From contig WTAX01000063.1 in assembly GCA_013139395.1 (NCBI GenBank), forward strand, positions 1 through 14,362: a stretch of 14,362 nucleotides of DNA. Reading direction: 5' to 3'. A program made the translations under genes and the position numbers. How positions within the stretch are numbered: the first letter of the stretch is position 1; each line of letters opens with the position of its first letter. The notes beneath the pieces were generated by a model, which was not told the DNA's origin, made no database searches, and saw nothing but the letters and a program-made list of their open reading frames with translations. Positions 7,607 through 14,348 of this stretch are shown here, in pieces. This stretch comes from Gammaproteobacteria bacterium (GTDB lineage: Bacteria > Pseudomonadota > Gammaproteobacteria > GRL18).

Positions 7607-7812
7607 TGGCGAGATGGATAATGATAGTTGGTGCGTTGTTGTTTGTACTAGGTGCAATTTTACATTTTGCACCATGGGTACTGAATTGGTTTGGAAAATT
7701 ACCAGGTGATATTCGCATAGAAAGTGATCGGAGCTCAATTTTTATTCCTATAACTTCGATGATCATTATTAGTATTGTGCTCACAATATTAATTAATCTT
7801 TTTAAACGATAA
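7606..7812 (+). CDS. Small two-span membrane protein, DUF2905 family
   Basis: A 68-residue inner-membrane protein of unknown function. It has two hydrophobic segments (about residues 3-22 and 44-63), separated by the family signature LPGDIRIES, followed by the polar-aromatic stretch SSIFIPITS. This arrangement and length match DUF2905 proteins, which are widespread and uncharacterised. The start is ATG 7606: the TTG at 7600 is in frame but overlaps a -10-like sequence, and no Shine-Dalgarno is seen for either. The gene stands alone, with over 1 kb of spacer before it and 680 bases after. Confidence 0.82.
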   Translation: MARWIMIVGALLFVLGAILHFAPWVLNWFGKLPGDIRIESDRSSIFIPITSMIIISIVLTILINLFKR

Positions 7813-8493
7813 TAATTTAAAAAATAAATTCGTCATGAAGGTTTAAAAGTAGGTACAGCCTTTGAGCAACAAGTGTATTTTTCAAGCTATATCACAATGG
7901 CAATTACTACACTAACTGTAATAGTCTATTCAATTTATCCATTAGCTAAGCTAATTTAAGCGATGTTAAACAACTACTTTTCATAATCACTCAACGTTCG
8001 AGTTGTCACTGAAACAGCCATATTTAGAACCTGTATTTTTAATAGTTTTTATGTTGGGAAATTACTGCTTTGTGGAAATTAAACAAAAGTATTTTTCCAT
8101 GAAAATTGCCGGTAAAGGTCATTTGTGAATTAATTAACATTAGAATTTTAGATAAGAACATATTGGTCTGACTCATGAAATTGCTGTATAGTTTTAGCAA
8201 TTAAATAAGAAAGCACTAATTATTCCGTTAAGTACAAAAAATAGTTCTGTCACAAGAAGTTATAGACTGAAGTATTTCTGCTAAGAGACAGGAGTACAGA
8301 TTGAATTTTGTCTGTGTAAGTATTTGAATAATATTATCGAGCATGATCACCGAAACATTAAGCAAATCACTAGACCTATGTTTGGGGTCAAAAATTTTCA
8401 TAGTGCTCAGAAAACTTGAGATGGACACTTTTTTCAGATTCAGGTAACTGTTGCGACAGAACAGGAATATGATAATAATGAGAAGATATTTTC
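7813..8493. other. Spacer with a possible gene remnant and a hairpin
   Basis: No complete gene is visible. An open stretch at 7828-7959 encodes a peptide ending in a hydrophobic segment (MAITTLTVIVYSIYPLAKLI) but has no credible start, so it may be a remnant. AATTGCT (8179-8185) and AGCAATT (8196-8202) form a 7-bp stem with a 10-base loop that could be an AT-rich regulatory hairpin. The rest is featureless AT-rich DNA. Confidence 0.4.
7828..7959 (+). pseudogene. Possible C-terminal gene remnant
   Basis: Between in-frame stops lies a 43-codon open stretch reading HEGLKVGTAFEQQVYFSS followed by a hydrophobic, membrane-like tail. The only in-frame ATG is at 7897, leaving 20 codons after it. The composition is protein-like: charged and polar residues precede a coherent membrane helix. 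I recognise no family, and chance is a real alternative. Confidence 0.15.
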
Positions 8494-10044
8494 ATGAAAT
8501 TTAATGATAATTTTCTTAAGTACCTACATATGATTACTAAAGAAAAAAGAAAGGCCCGGACAATAGAGGAGTTTCACCAGCGTTTTATTGATTACCCTTT
8601 AGAAAAAAAACAGACAGTAGGTAATAAAAAATCATTCCCATTGATAAAGAGTATACTGGTTACACTTTTTATTCCCGGAGTTGTCCTTGCAGGCTATCAA
8701 TTTCAAAATAAAGTTGAGTCTCCGGTTAGACCAGAACCATCCCCTGAAAAAATAACAACTCAAATAAAACAAGACCAGCTAAAGCAGCAAACACGAGACA
8801 AGTACCAGAATCGTATTAAAAGTATTCAGGCATTACTAAAAGAAGCCAAAGAGCTGATAGCTCAATTGGATTATCCGGAAGATTTAACCGACTTACCAGC
8901 TCCGGCAGAATTTAGCAAAGAGTTGAACCTGTTAGAAACATCATTAAGAACCAGGCAGGAACAAGAGCAAATCAGCCGCATATATCGAGCCGATGTCAGC
9001 AAAATAAAACATCAAGAAGAGGCAGACAAAAGACAAGCAAGACATCAGGCAGAACTAGATAATAATTATCGAATAATAGAACAAGAACAAAAGAAACGGT
9101 ATCAGGAGCAAGTTGAATTGATGGAATCGTCAAGAGCGCAAGCGCGGGCCCGTCAAGAGAAACTGGAACGTCTGAACCAGGAGCGTGTACGTCAACAAAG
9201 GGAAGCTCTGGAAAAAGAATACAAAGTGGAACAGGCACGTCAACAACAGGTAAAACTGCAACAGCAGTTACGTGAGCAACAAGCTCATGGAATAAGATAC
9301 CAAAATATAAGTTTCATAGAGCCCATCACAGGCATGGGATTCATTCGTGTAAAAGCGGGTACTTTCATGATGGGCAGTCCAGAGAAAGACGTTGACAGAT
9401 TCTTCAATGAAACCCTTCATGAGGTAAACTTGTCAAAAGATTACTATCTTGGAAAATATGAGGTAACGCAGAGAGAATGGGAAGTGATTATGGGCAAGAA
9501 TCCATCTTACTTCAAAAATTGTGGAGAGAATTGTCCGGTAGATAACGTGAGTTGGAACAAAGTGCAGGAATTTATACGTCGTCTGAATGAAAAAGCCAAA
9601 GCGAGAGGTGAGCGAGGGGGCTTTCGATTACCGACAGAAGCGGAATGGGAGTATGCGGCGCGAGCTGGGACAAAGACGCCATTTTCATTTGGAGAAAATA
9701 TCAATACGTCGCAAGTGAATTATAATGGGAATGAACCCTATAATGGCGGGAGAAAAGGAAAGTATCGAGTAAAAACAATAGAGGCATACAGTCTACAGGG
9801 AAATGCTTGGGGCTTTCATGCAATGCACGGTAATGTTTGGGAGTGGGTATCTGATGTCTATGTCAGTTATCCAGAGAGTTCAGTAACAGACCCAGATGTA
9901 CAGTCAGGTGGCTCCCGCCGCGTCAGCCGTGGCGGCAGCTGGGACGACTACGCCGGGTACTGCCGTTCTTCGTTTCGCGGCAGGCTCAAGCCAAACAGCA
10001 GCGACAACGATCTTGGCTTCCGCCTGGCCAGGAGCTCTTATTAG
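8494..10044 (+). CDS. Membrane-anchored coiled-coil FGE-sulfatase domain protein, putative DGR target
   Basis: A 516-residue protein in three parts. Residues 1-47 are a charged cytoplasmic tail, and about 48-69 form one membrane span. About 90-275 is a Gln/Arg/Lys/Glu-rich coiled coil. About 280-516 is an FGE-sulfatase (SUMF1, C-type-lectin-like) domain with the family marks FIRVKAGTFMMGSP, YEVTQREWEVIMGKNPSYF, PVDNVSW, RLPTEAEWEYAARAG, GNVWEWVSD, RGGSW and LGFRLA. Basic residues before the span suggest that the C-terminal domain is outside the cytoplasm. The RGGSW-to-end segment carries only one Cys (C490), so the two-cysteine active site of true formylglycine-generating enzymes is missing and a binding role is more likely. 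The last 45 codons are markedly GC-richer than the rest and look like a diversified variable region. Start ATG 8494 has GAGAAG eight bases upstream. No cotranscribed partner is visible. Confidence 0.88.
   Translation: MKFNDNFLKYLHMITKEKRKARTIEEFHQRFIDYPLEKKQTVGNKKSFPLIKSILVTLFIPGVVLAGYQFQNKVESPVRPEPSPEKITTQIKQDQLKQQTRDKYQNRIKSIQALLKEAKELIAQLDYPEDLTDLPAPAEFSKELNLLETSLRTRQEQEQISRIYRADVSKIKHQEEADKRQARHQAELDNNYRIIEQEQKKRYQEQVELMESSRAQARARQEKLERLNQERVRQQREALEKEYKVEQARQQQVKLQQQLREQQAHGIRYQNISFIEPITGMGFIRVKAGTFMMGSPEKDVDRFFNETLHEVNLSKDYYLGKYEVTQREWEVIMGKNPSYFKNCGENCPVDNVSWNKVQEFIRRLNEKAKARGERGGFRLPTEAEWEYAARAGTKTPFSFGENINTSQVNYNGNEPYNGGRKGKYRVKTIEAYSLQGNAWGFHAMHGNVWEWVSDVYVSYPESSVTDPDVQSGGSRRVSRGGSWDDYAGYCRSSFRGRLKPNSSDNDLGFRLARSSY
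9907..10041 (+). other. Putative DGR variable region (VR)
   Basis: Codons 472-516 of the FGE-domain gene. GC is about 65% over 9901-10040 by hand count, against about 43-48% in the preceding 120 bases. Between conserved RGGSW and LGFRL, codons 484-486, 489, 496, 498 and 501-505 are all of the form NNC (GAC GAC TAC, TAC, GGC, CTC, AAC AGC AGC GAC AAC); 494 and 506 are TTT and GAT. Each is reachable from AAC or AAT by changing only adenines. Diversity-generating retroelements mutate template adenines, and their targets commonly end in a C-type-lectin fold with exactly this RGGSW...GFRL frame. The template repeat and reverse transcriptase are not in the window, so this is inferred from the VR side alone. 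Confidence 0.6.
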
Positions 10045-10526
10045 TTTTTGTTTTATTACCTTTTTACATTTTGCCAGCACAGTTCGCCTTTAATCTTTGT
10101 CTTTTCTCTTTATATAAGAGCAAACCAAGGGTTAGGAAATGGTTAGAGAAAGAGGAAAAGTCATACATCGCTACATGGCCAATAAAATACGCTATTTGGG
10201 GTATAAATCGAATGTTCGCTAACAGGAAATAAAACAAAGTACAGATATACTTTTCAACTACTGCAAAAGGTCAAAAGCGTTTAGGCCAAAATGACTGCTC
10301 CCCTCTAAAGGAGTCACTTTTAGTCACCATAAATCTTATTAAATGTGACCGCTATTTGTACCATTTCGACATTTGTGTAAAAAATCGATAGCTACACATG
10401 AAGCATTGTTTTTTATCAACTTGTCAGCAAAAATCGGTGAACCCACTTAAAACTTCATGACTTGGGAGTTCCATAATAAATATCTGGCTATTGACAGTAG
10501 TTCTTTTTATTATGATAGGTCTAGTG
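10045..10526. other. Spacer between the FGE gene and the toxin-antitoxin promoter
   Basis: No supported gene is present. A 27-codon basic ORF (10139-10222, beginning MVRERGKVIHRY) has AGGA only two bases before its ATG and is probably chance. ATAAGAGC at 10114-10121 is complementary to GCTCTTAT at the end of the FGE gene (10034-10041). A TGACT...AGTCA hairpin-like stretch lies at 10292-10316, and a dispersed-repeat copy (AAATGTGACCGCTATTT) at 10342-10357. TTGACA at 10491-10496 is a perfect -35 hexamer but has only weak -10 partners at proper spacing. Confidence 0.45.
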
Positions 10527-10568
10527 TTGATATCTATTGTTATTGTGTTAATATGTGTTACATGTGTT
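10527..10568 (+). promoter_or_regulatory. parDE promoter and probable ParD operator
   Basis: TTGATA (10527-10532) and TAATAT (10549-10554), spaced by 16 bases, form a good sigma-70 promoter whose start would lie about 35 bases before parD. Three copies of TGTGTT (10544-10549, 10554-10559, 10563-10568) recur every 9-10 bases across the -10 and start point, which places them on one face of the helix. ParD-family ribbon-helix-helix proteins repress their own operons by binding short repeats like these, so this is probably the operator. Confidence 0.5.
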
Positions 10569-10594
10569 TGTAAGTTTTTTTGAGGATTGTCGCT

Positions 10595-10846
10595 ATGCCA
10601 CGTACAACCAGTATTACCTTGGGTGAACATCAACAGCATTTTATTGAATCGCTTGTAAAAAGTGGTCGTTATACCTCGACAAGTGAAATTGTCAGGGATG
10701 CTTTGCGCAAACTGGAAGAATCTCAGGGGCCTGAATGGTTATTAAGCCAATTAATTGAAGGTGAAAAAGGTGAAGCTAAAGCTTGGGATGATGAGGCGCT
10801 AATGGCCCATGTCAAACAGGAAGCAAAAAAACGTGGCAATCTATAA
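10595..10846 (+). CDS. parD: ParD-family antitoxin
   Basis: An 83-residue antitoxin of a type II toxin-antitoxin pair. It neutralises the ParE toxin encoded next to it and represses the operon. The N-terminal half is a ribbon-helix-helix DNA-binding fold: strand TTSITL, then helices including HFIESLVKSGRYTSTSEIVRDALRKLEE, typical of ParD/CopG proteins. The acidic and amphipathic C-terminal half is the expected toxin-binding segment. The start is ATG 10595, preceded by TGAGGA at 10581-10586 with eight bases of spacing; the in-frame TTG at 10580 overlaps that site and is rejected. Its 3' end overlaps parE, and a repeat-bearing promoter lies directly upstream. Confidence 0.92.
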   Translation: MPRTTSITLGEHQQHFIESLVKSGRYTSTSEIVRDALRKLEESQGPEWLLSQLIEGEKGEAKAWDDEALMAHVKQEAKKRGNL

Positions 10847-11120
10847 GCTTTCACCTGCCGCAGAACAGGACTTAATTGACATTTATTCCCGTGGACTGAA
10901 TAAATGGGGAGAGAAACAAGCAGATGAATATCAGCTTCGATTAGTGTCAGCGTTCTACTCCATAGTCAACAATCCTGATTTAGGTCGTACAGTCGCTATT
11001 CGACCACAGCTACAACGATATGATGTCGATCCTTATGTGATTTTTTATCGAAAGTTCAGTTATGGAATACGTATTGCTCGCATATTATATAAAAACAGAG
11101 CAGTGGAAAAATATTTATAA
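10833..11120 (+). CDS. parE: ParE-family toxin
   Basis: A RelE/ParE-superfamily toxin of about 95 residues. ParE toxins poison DNA gyrase, unlike RelE, which cuts mRNA on ribosomes. Family features are KLSPAAEQDLIDIYSRGLNKWG at the N-terminus, a central PDLGR, and the C-terminal sequence VIFYRKFSYGIRIARILY, which matches the ParE consensus of a basic strand followed by an ILY-type core strand. The start is likely GTG 10833, giving VAIYKLSPAAEQD as in relatives, with AGGAAG at 10818-10823 nine bases upstream. ATG 10809 is in frame but would add eight lysine/asparagine-rich residues. With the GTG start the gene overlaps parD by 14 bases, pointing to translational coupling. Confidence 0.9.
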   Translation: MAIYKLSPAAEQDLIDIYSRGLNKWGEKQADEYQLRLVSAFYSIVNNPDLGRTVAIRPQLQRYDVDPYVIFYRKFSYGIRIARILYKNRAVEKYL

Positions 11121-11144
11121 TTTTAAATTTATTGTGTTTTACAT

Positions 11145-11197
11145 CTGAAAGCATGTATTGAAAAACTGACCTATTCCTTAATTCATGCTTATTTCAG
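11145..11197. repeat. Imperfect inverted repeat between convergent genes
   Basis: CTGAAAGCATG (11145-11155) pairs with CATGC...TTTCAG (11184-11197) apart from a three-base bulge. It lies between the convergent ends of parE and darP and could act as a shared transcription-stop hairpin. It lacks a U-tract on either strand, so the role is uncertain. Confidence 0.25.
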
Positions 11198-11212
11198 TAT
11201 TGGCAAACACTC

Positions 11213-11782
11213 TCACTCTCCATGCTCTGCAATCACTTCTTTAAGATATTTGAATAACTGCCGGGCACTTTTAGGCGGTTTATTTTGTTCCGCCTCTTTT
11301 TTTGCATTTCGCAGCAGTTGTCTTAGTCTGCTTCGCTCCAGATCCGGATACTCAGTCAATAACTCATGAATTGCTGAATCACCTTCAGCAAGCAGACGAT
11401 CACGCCATTTTTCCAGTTTATGAAAGTGAGCATTGGCTTCTTCTATGGGGTGTTGATATCGCTCAAGCTGAAGACGAATGGCATCGGCATCAGTATGACG
11501 CATGAGCTTGCCAATGAGTTGTACTTGACGGCGATGACCACTATGGCTCTTTATTGTTTGAGCCAGAAGTATGGCATCCAGCAATTTTTCATTCAGGTCA
11601 AACTTTTCCAGGGTATTTTTTGACAACGCCAGCAGTTTTAGCCCTAGTTTTTGTAGTGCTTCTACATCGCGCTTTGCTTGAGATTTACTGATATAATGTT
11701 CATCAGCTTCGGCCATAGCGTCTTGTTCTAATTTGTGCTTGGCTTTGCCCCAGGGCTTATAAGGTGAATTTTTCGCTACCAT
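11213..11782 (-). CDS. darP: Ribosome biogenesis factor DarP (YjgA, DUF615)
   Basis: A 189-residue cytoplasmic protein of the DarP/YjgA family. In E. coli this factor associates with late 50S ribosomal precursors and promotes their maturation. Signature segments are ISKSQAKRDVEALQKLG near the N-terminus, RRQVQLIGKLMR in the middle, and RQLLRNAKKEAEQNKPPKSA followed by RQLFKYLKE at the C-terminus. Length is typical. The protein is helical and highly charged, as expected for an rRNA-associated factor. It is transcribed away from the LonB-like gene, with fewer than 45 bases between the start codons. A 10-bp near-duplication at the start creates a second ATG ten bases upstream in another frame, which opens an 11-codon ORF. 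Confidence 0.94.
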   Translation of the reverse strand: MVAKNSPYKPWGKAKHKLEQDAMAEADEHYISKSQAKRDVEALQKLGLKLLALSKNTLEKFDLNEKLLDAILLAQTIKSHSGHRRQVQLIGKLMRHTDADAIRLQLERYQHPIEEANAHFHKLEKWRDRLLAEGDSAIHELLTEYPDLERSRLRQLLRNAKKEAEQNKPPKSARQLFKYLKEVIAEHGE

Positions 11783-11825
11783 TTGCTACCATTTTTTAAA
11801 TTATATTTTTGTGGATAAAAATAGA

Positions 11826-14348
11826 ATGAGTCATACCCATAATACCCCGTCACATCATGCTTTGTCTGTGGAACAACTCTATAAAAAATGTGACCTGAGT
11901 GATCTAGATTTTAACACAACTGCTGACTTACCGGAATTAGAAGAAATTATCGGTCAGGATAGAGCACTGAGTGCGATTGATTTTGGTATGGGAATGGATC
12001 ACAAGGGCTACAACTTATTTATATTAGGTTCTGAGGGGATTGGTAAAACCGCACTGATTAAGAAATTATTAAAAAAGCATTATGTGAATCAAAAGAAAAC
12101 CTTTGACTGGTGCTATGTCAATAACTTTGAATACCCGCAGCACCCGCGTTTTTTGCGTCTGCCGGCGGGCACAGCAAAATCTCTCAGTGAAACCATGGAA
12201 AAACTGGTTAAGTTGATTTCAACTCTGATTACCGCTGCCTTTCAAAGTGATGAATATGCTGCACAGGTTTCAGCCATAGAAAATGATATTAATGAGCGAG
12301 GTGACAAGGCGCTGAGTGAGCTGATTGAAGAGGCCAACAATAATCAGGTGGCAGTGATTCGTACTCCCAGCGGTTATACGCTCTCAGCCATAGTTGATGG
12401 TGAAATTAGTAATCTTGACAGTTTTAAAAAGCTGGATAAGGATGTCCGGAAAGATTTCAATGAGCGTATTGATTCGTTTCAGGAGAAGCTTCAGGATACT
12501 CTGGCGAAAGTACCCGTCTGGGAGCAGGAAGGCAAAGAACAACTGGATGGTTTAGATAAAGATATTGTTACCCAGCTGGTTGATTCAGCAATGGAAGATT
12601 TGTTTAAGGAATATCATGATCTTGAGCAGGTCATTAATTATCTGTCAGATGTGAAGGATGATATTATTAATCATCTGGATGAATTTTATGAAGAAGATAT
12701 TCATTCAAAAGAACATGGTCAGAAACGTAAGCACATTAGTAAAACGGCTAGTTTTCACCGCTATCTGGTGAATGTCCTGGTGGATAATTCAGAATCGGAT
12801 GATATGCCGATCATCTTTGAAGATAATCCCACCTATTCAAACTTAATTGGTCGAATTGAACATCTTGCCTATTATAACCCTCGAGAAGGGGAGCAAAATA
12901 AAACGGATAATGCCTTAGGTTTAGGTAATCTGCTCACCGCGTTTACCTTAATCAAACCAGGTTCATTACATAGGGCAAACGATGGTTATCTGCTAATTGA
13001 TGCAGAGAAAATCCTGGCCAATCCCTATGCCTGGGAAGGTTTAAAGCGTGCTTTAAAATCATCAAATATCACCATTGAGCCTTTGGATGAACTGCATAGC
13101 TTTTCCAGGAATCTGACGCTTGAGCCTGATCCCATTCCATTAAAAATCAAAATCGTTTTAATTGGTGATCGGCATATTTATCATCTGCTTAAAGAAAATG
13201 ATTCCGAATTTAATAAATTATTTAAAGTGAATGTTGATTTCTCTGAGGAAATGAATCGTAGTGAGAAAATGACTCATAAATATGTTCGCTTAATTGCTGA
13301 CTTACAGCGTCAGGAAAAAGTGCGGCCCATTGAACGCTCAGCCCTTGAACGTATTATTGAACATAGTTCAAGATTAGTCGATCATGGTGAAAAAATTTCC
13401 CTGCACATGGGGGATTTAAGAGATTTAATTTTAGAGGCTGATTTTTATCACCGCCAGGGTGAAGTCAATCAAGCAAAAAAAACAGAGGGTGCAAGCAACA
13501 GCATAAACCTTGAGGATGTAAACTCCGCCATCAAGGCTCGTATTTATCGAATGGATCAATATCGTGACAGTCTTTATGAAGAAATTATAAAAGGTACGGT
13601 GCTTATTGATACCGCCGATAAAAAAATTGGGCAGGTCAATGCCTTATCCGTACTGCAAATTGGAGAATTTGCCTTTGGACAACCATCTCGAATTACTGCT
13701 ACGGTAAGGGTGGGTGATGGTCATATTGTTGATATTGAGCGTGAAGTGGATTTAGGCGGTGATATTCATAGTAAGGGGGTGATGATTTTAACCTCCTACC
13801 TGGGACATCACTACGCGAAAACACGCTTACTTTCTTTAGATGCCAATCTGACGTTTGAGCAGTCCTATGGTCAGGTTGATGGTGATAGTGCCTCTGTTGC
13901 AGAACTATGCGCCTTGTTGTCAGCGGTCTCAGAAATTCCAGTTAAACAATGTATGGCATTAACGGGTTCAGTCAACCAGTTAGGTGAAGTTCAGGCAATT
14001 GGCGGCGTAAATGAAAAAATTGAAGGTTTTTTTGATATCTGTAATTTGCGGGGGCTAACGGGGAAGCAGGGAGTTATTATTCCTAAAAGCAATGTGGTTA
14101 ATCTTATGCTTAAAAAAGAAGTCCGCAAAGCGGTAGAAAATCATCAGTTCACTATTTACTGCATTGAACATGTTGATGATGCCTTAAGTCTGCTCATGGG
14201 AATGGAAGCGGGTAAGCTTAATGAGCAGGGGCAATATCCGGAGAATACGATTAATTATAAAATTCAGGCTAATCTGGAGCAGTATTCATCATTGAAACAT
14301 ACTGAACAGCATAAGTATGATAAAGATTCTGATAGTGCAGAGAGTTAA
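11826..14348 (+). CDS. LonB-like ATP-dependent protease (AAA/S16)
   Basis: A cytoplasmic AAA+ serine protease of the LonB-like group found in proteobacteria, distinct from housekeeping LonA because it lacks the LonA N-terminal substrate-binding domain. From ATG 11826, residues 1-60 carry a short N-terminal region. Walker A is GSEGIGKT (68-75), and a long helical insertion follows (about 130-300). The rest of the ATPase part includes LHRANDGYLLIDAEKIL, the Walker B-like stretch. The C-terminal S16 protease domain has the catalytic pair S688 (DGDSASVAEL) and K731 (GGVNEKIEG), 43 residues apart as in E. coli Lon, so the enzyme should be active. The last 30 or so residues are a polar tail. GTG 11811 is also in frame, but no ribosome site precedes it; ATG 11826 has GGA ten bases upstream. 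The gene ends 14 bases before the window edge. Confidence 0.92.
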   Translation: MSHTHNTPSHHALSVEQLYKKCDLSDLDFNTTADLPELEEIIGQDRALSAIDFGMGMDHKGYNLFILGSEGIGKTALIKKLLKKHYVNQKKTFDWCYVNNFEYPQHPRFLRLPAGTAKSLSETMEKLVKLISTLITAAFQSDEYAAQVSAIENDINERGDKALSELIEEANNNQVAVIRTPSGYTLSAIVDGEISNLDSFKKLDKDVRKDFNERIDSFQEKLQDTLAKVPVWEQEGKEQLDGLDKDIVTQLVDSAMEDLFKEYHDLEQVINYLSDVKDDIINHLDEFYEEDIHSKEHGQKRKHISKTASFHRYLVNVLVDNSESDDMPIIFEDNPTYSNLIGRIEHLAYYNPREGEQNKTDNALGLGNLLTAFTLIKPGSLHRANDGYLLIDAEKILANPYAWEGLKRALKSSNITIEPLDELHSFSRNLTLEPDPIPLKIKIVLIGDRHIYHLLKENDSEFNKLFKVNVDFSEEMNRSEKMTHKYVRLIADLQRQEKVRPIERSALERIIEHSSRLVDHGEKISLHMGDLRDLILEADFYHRQGEVNQAKKTEGASNSINLEDVNSAIKARIYRMDQYRDSLYEEIIKGTVLIDTADKKIGQVNALSVLQIGEFAFGQPSRITATVRVGDGHIVDIEREVDLGGDIHSKGVMILTSYLGHHYAKTRLLSLDANLTFEQSYGQVDGDSASVAELCALLSAVSEIPVKQCMALTGSVNQLGEVQAIGGVNEKIEGFFDICNLRGLTGKQGVIIPKSNVVNLMLKKEVRKAVENHQFTIYCIEHVDDALSLLMGMEAGKLNEQGQYPENTINYKIQANLEQYSSLKHTEQHKYDKDSDSAES

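Noticed and set aside
8494..10044. A true formylglycine-generating enzyme (sulfatase activation)
   Set aside because: The FGE fold is clear, but the catalytic C-terminal part has only one cysteine (C490) where active aerobic enzymes have two. No sulfatase gene is nearby, and the segment looks diversified.
9896..10093. 65-codon ORF overlapping the FGE 3' end
   Set aside because: It is an out-of-frame shadow made of Ala/Thr-rich low-complexity sequence, produced by the GC-rich NNC codons of the variable region.
10139..10222. 27-codon basic ORF after the FGE gene
   Set aside because: The ribosome-site spacing is only two bases and there is no recognisable family. It is likely to be chance.
10292..10320. 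Intrinsic terminator (TGACT...AGTCA then CTTTT)
   Set aside because: The stem is short or bulged, the U-tract is only four bases, and it lies 250 bases from the nearest upstream gene end. It fits the degenerate dispersed repeats better.
10491..10519. TTGACA as the parDE -35
   Set aside because: The hexamer is perfect, but the best -10 (TATGAT, 10511) is only 14 bases away and others at 16-17 are poor. The TTGATA/TAATAT pair closer to parD fits better.
10045..10594. Template repeat or reverse transcriptase of a DGR inside the window
   Set aside because: No ORF with reverse-transcriptase motifs and no second copy of the GC-rich 9907-10041 block is visible on either strand.
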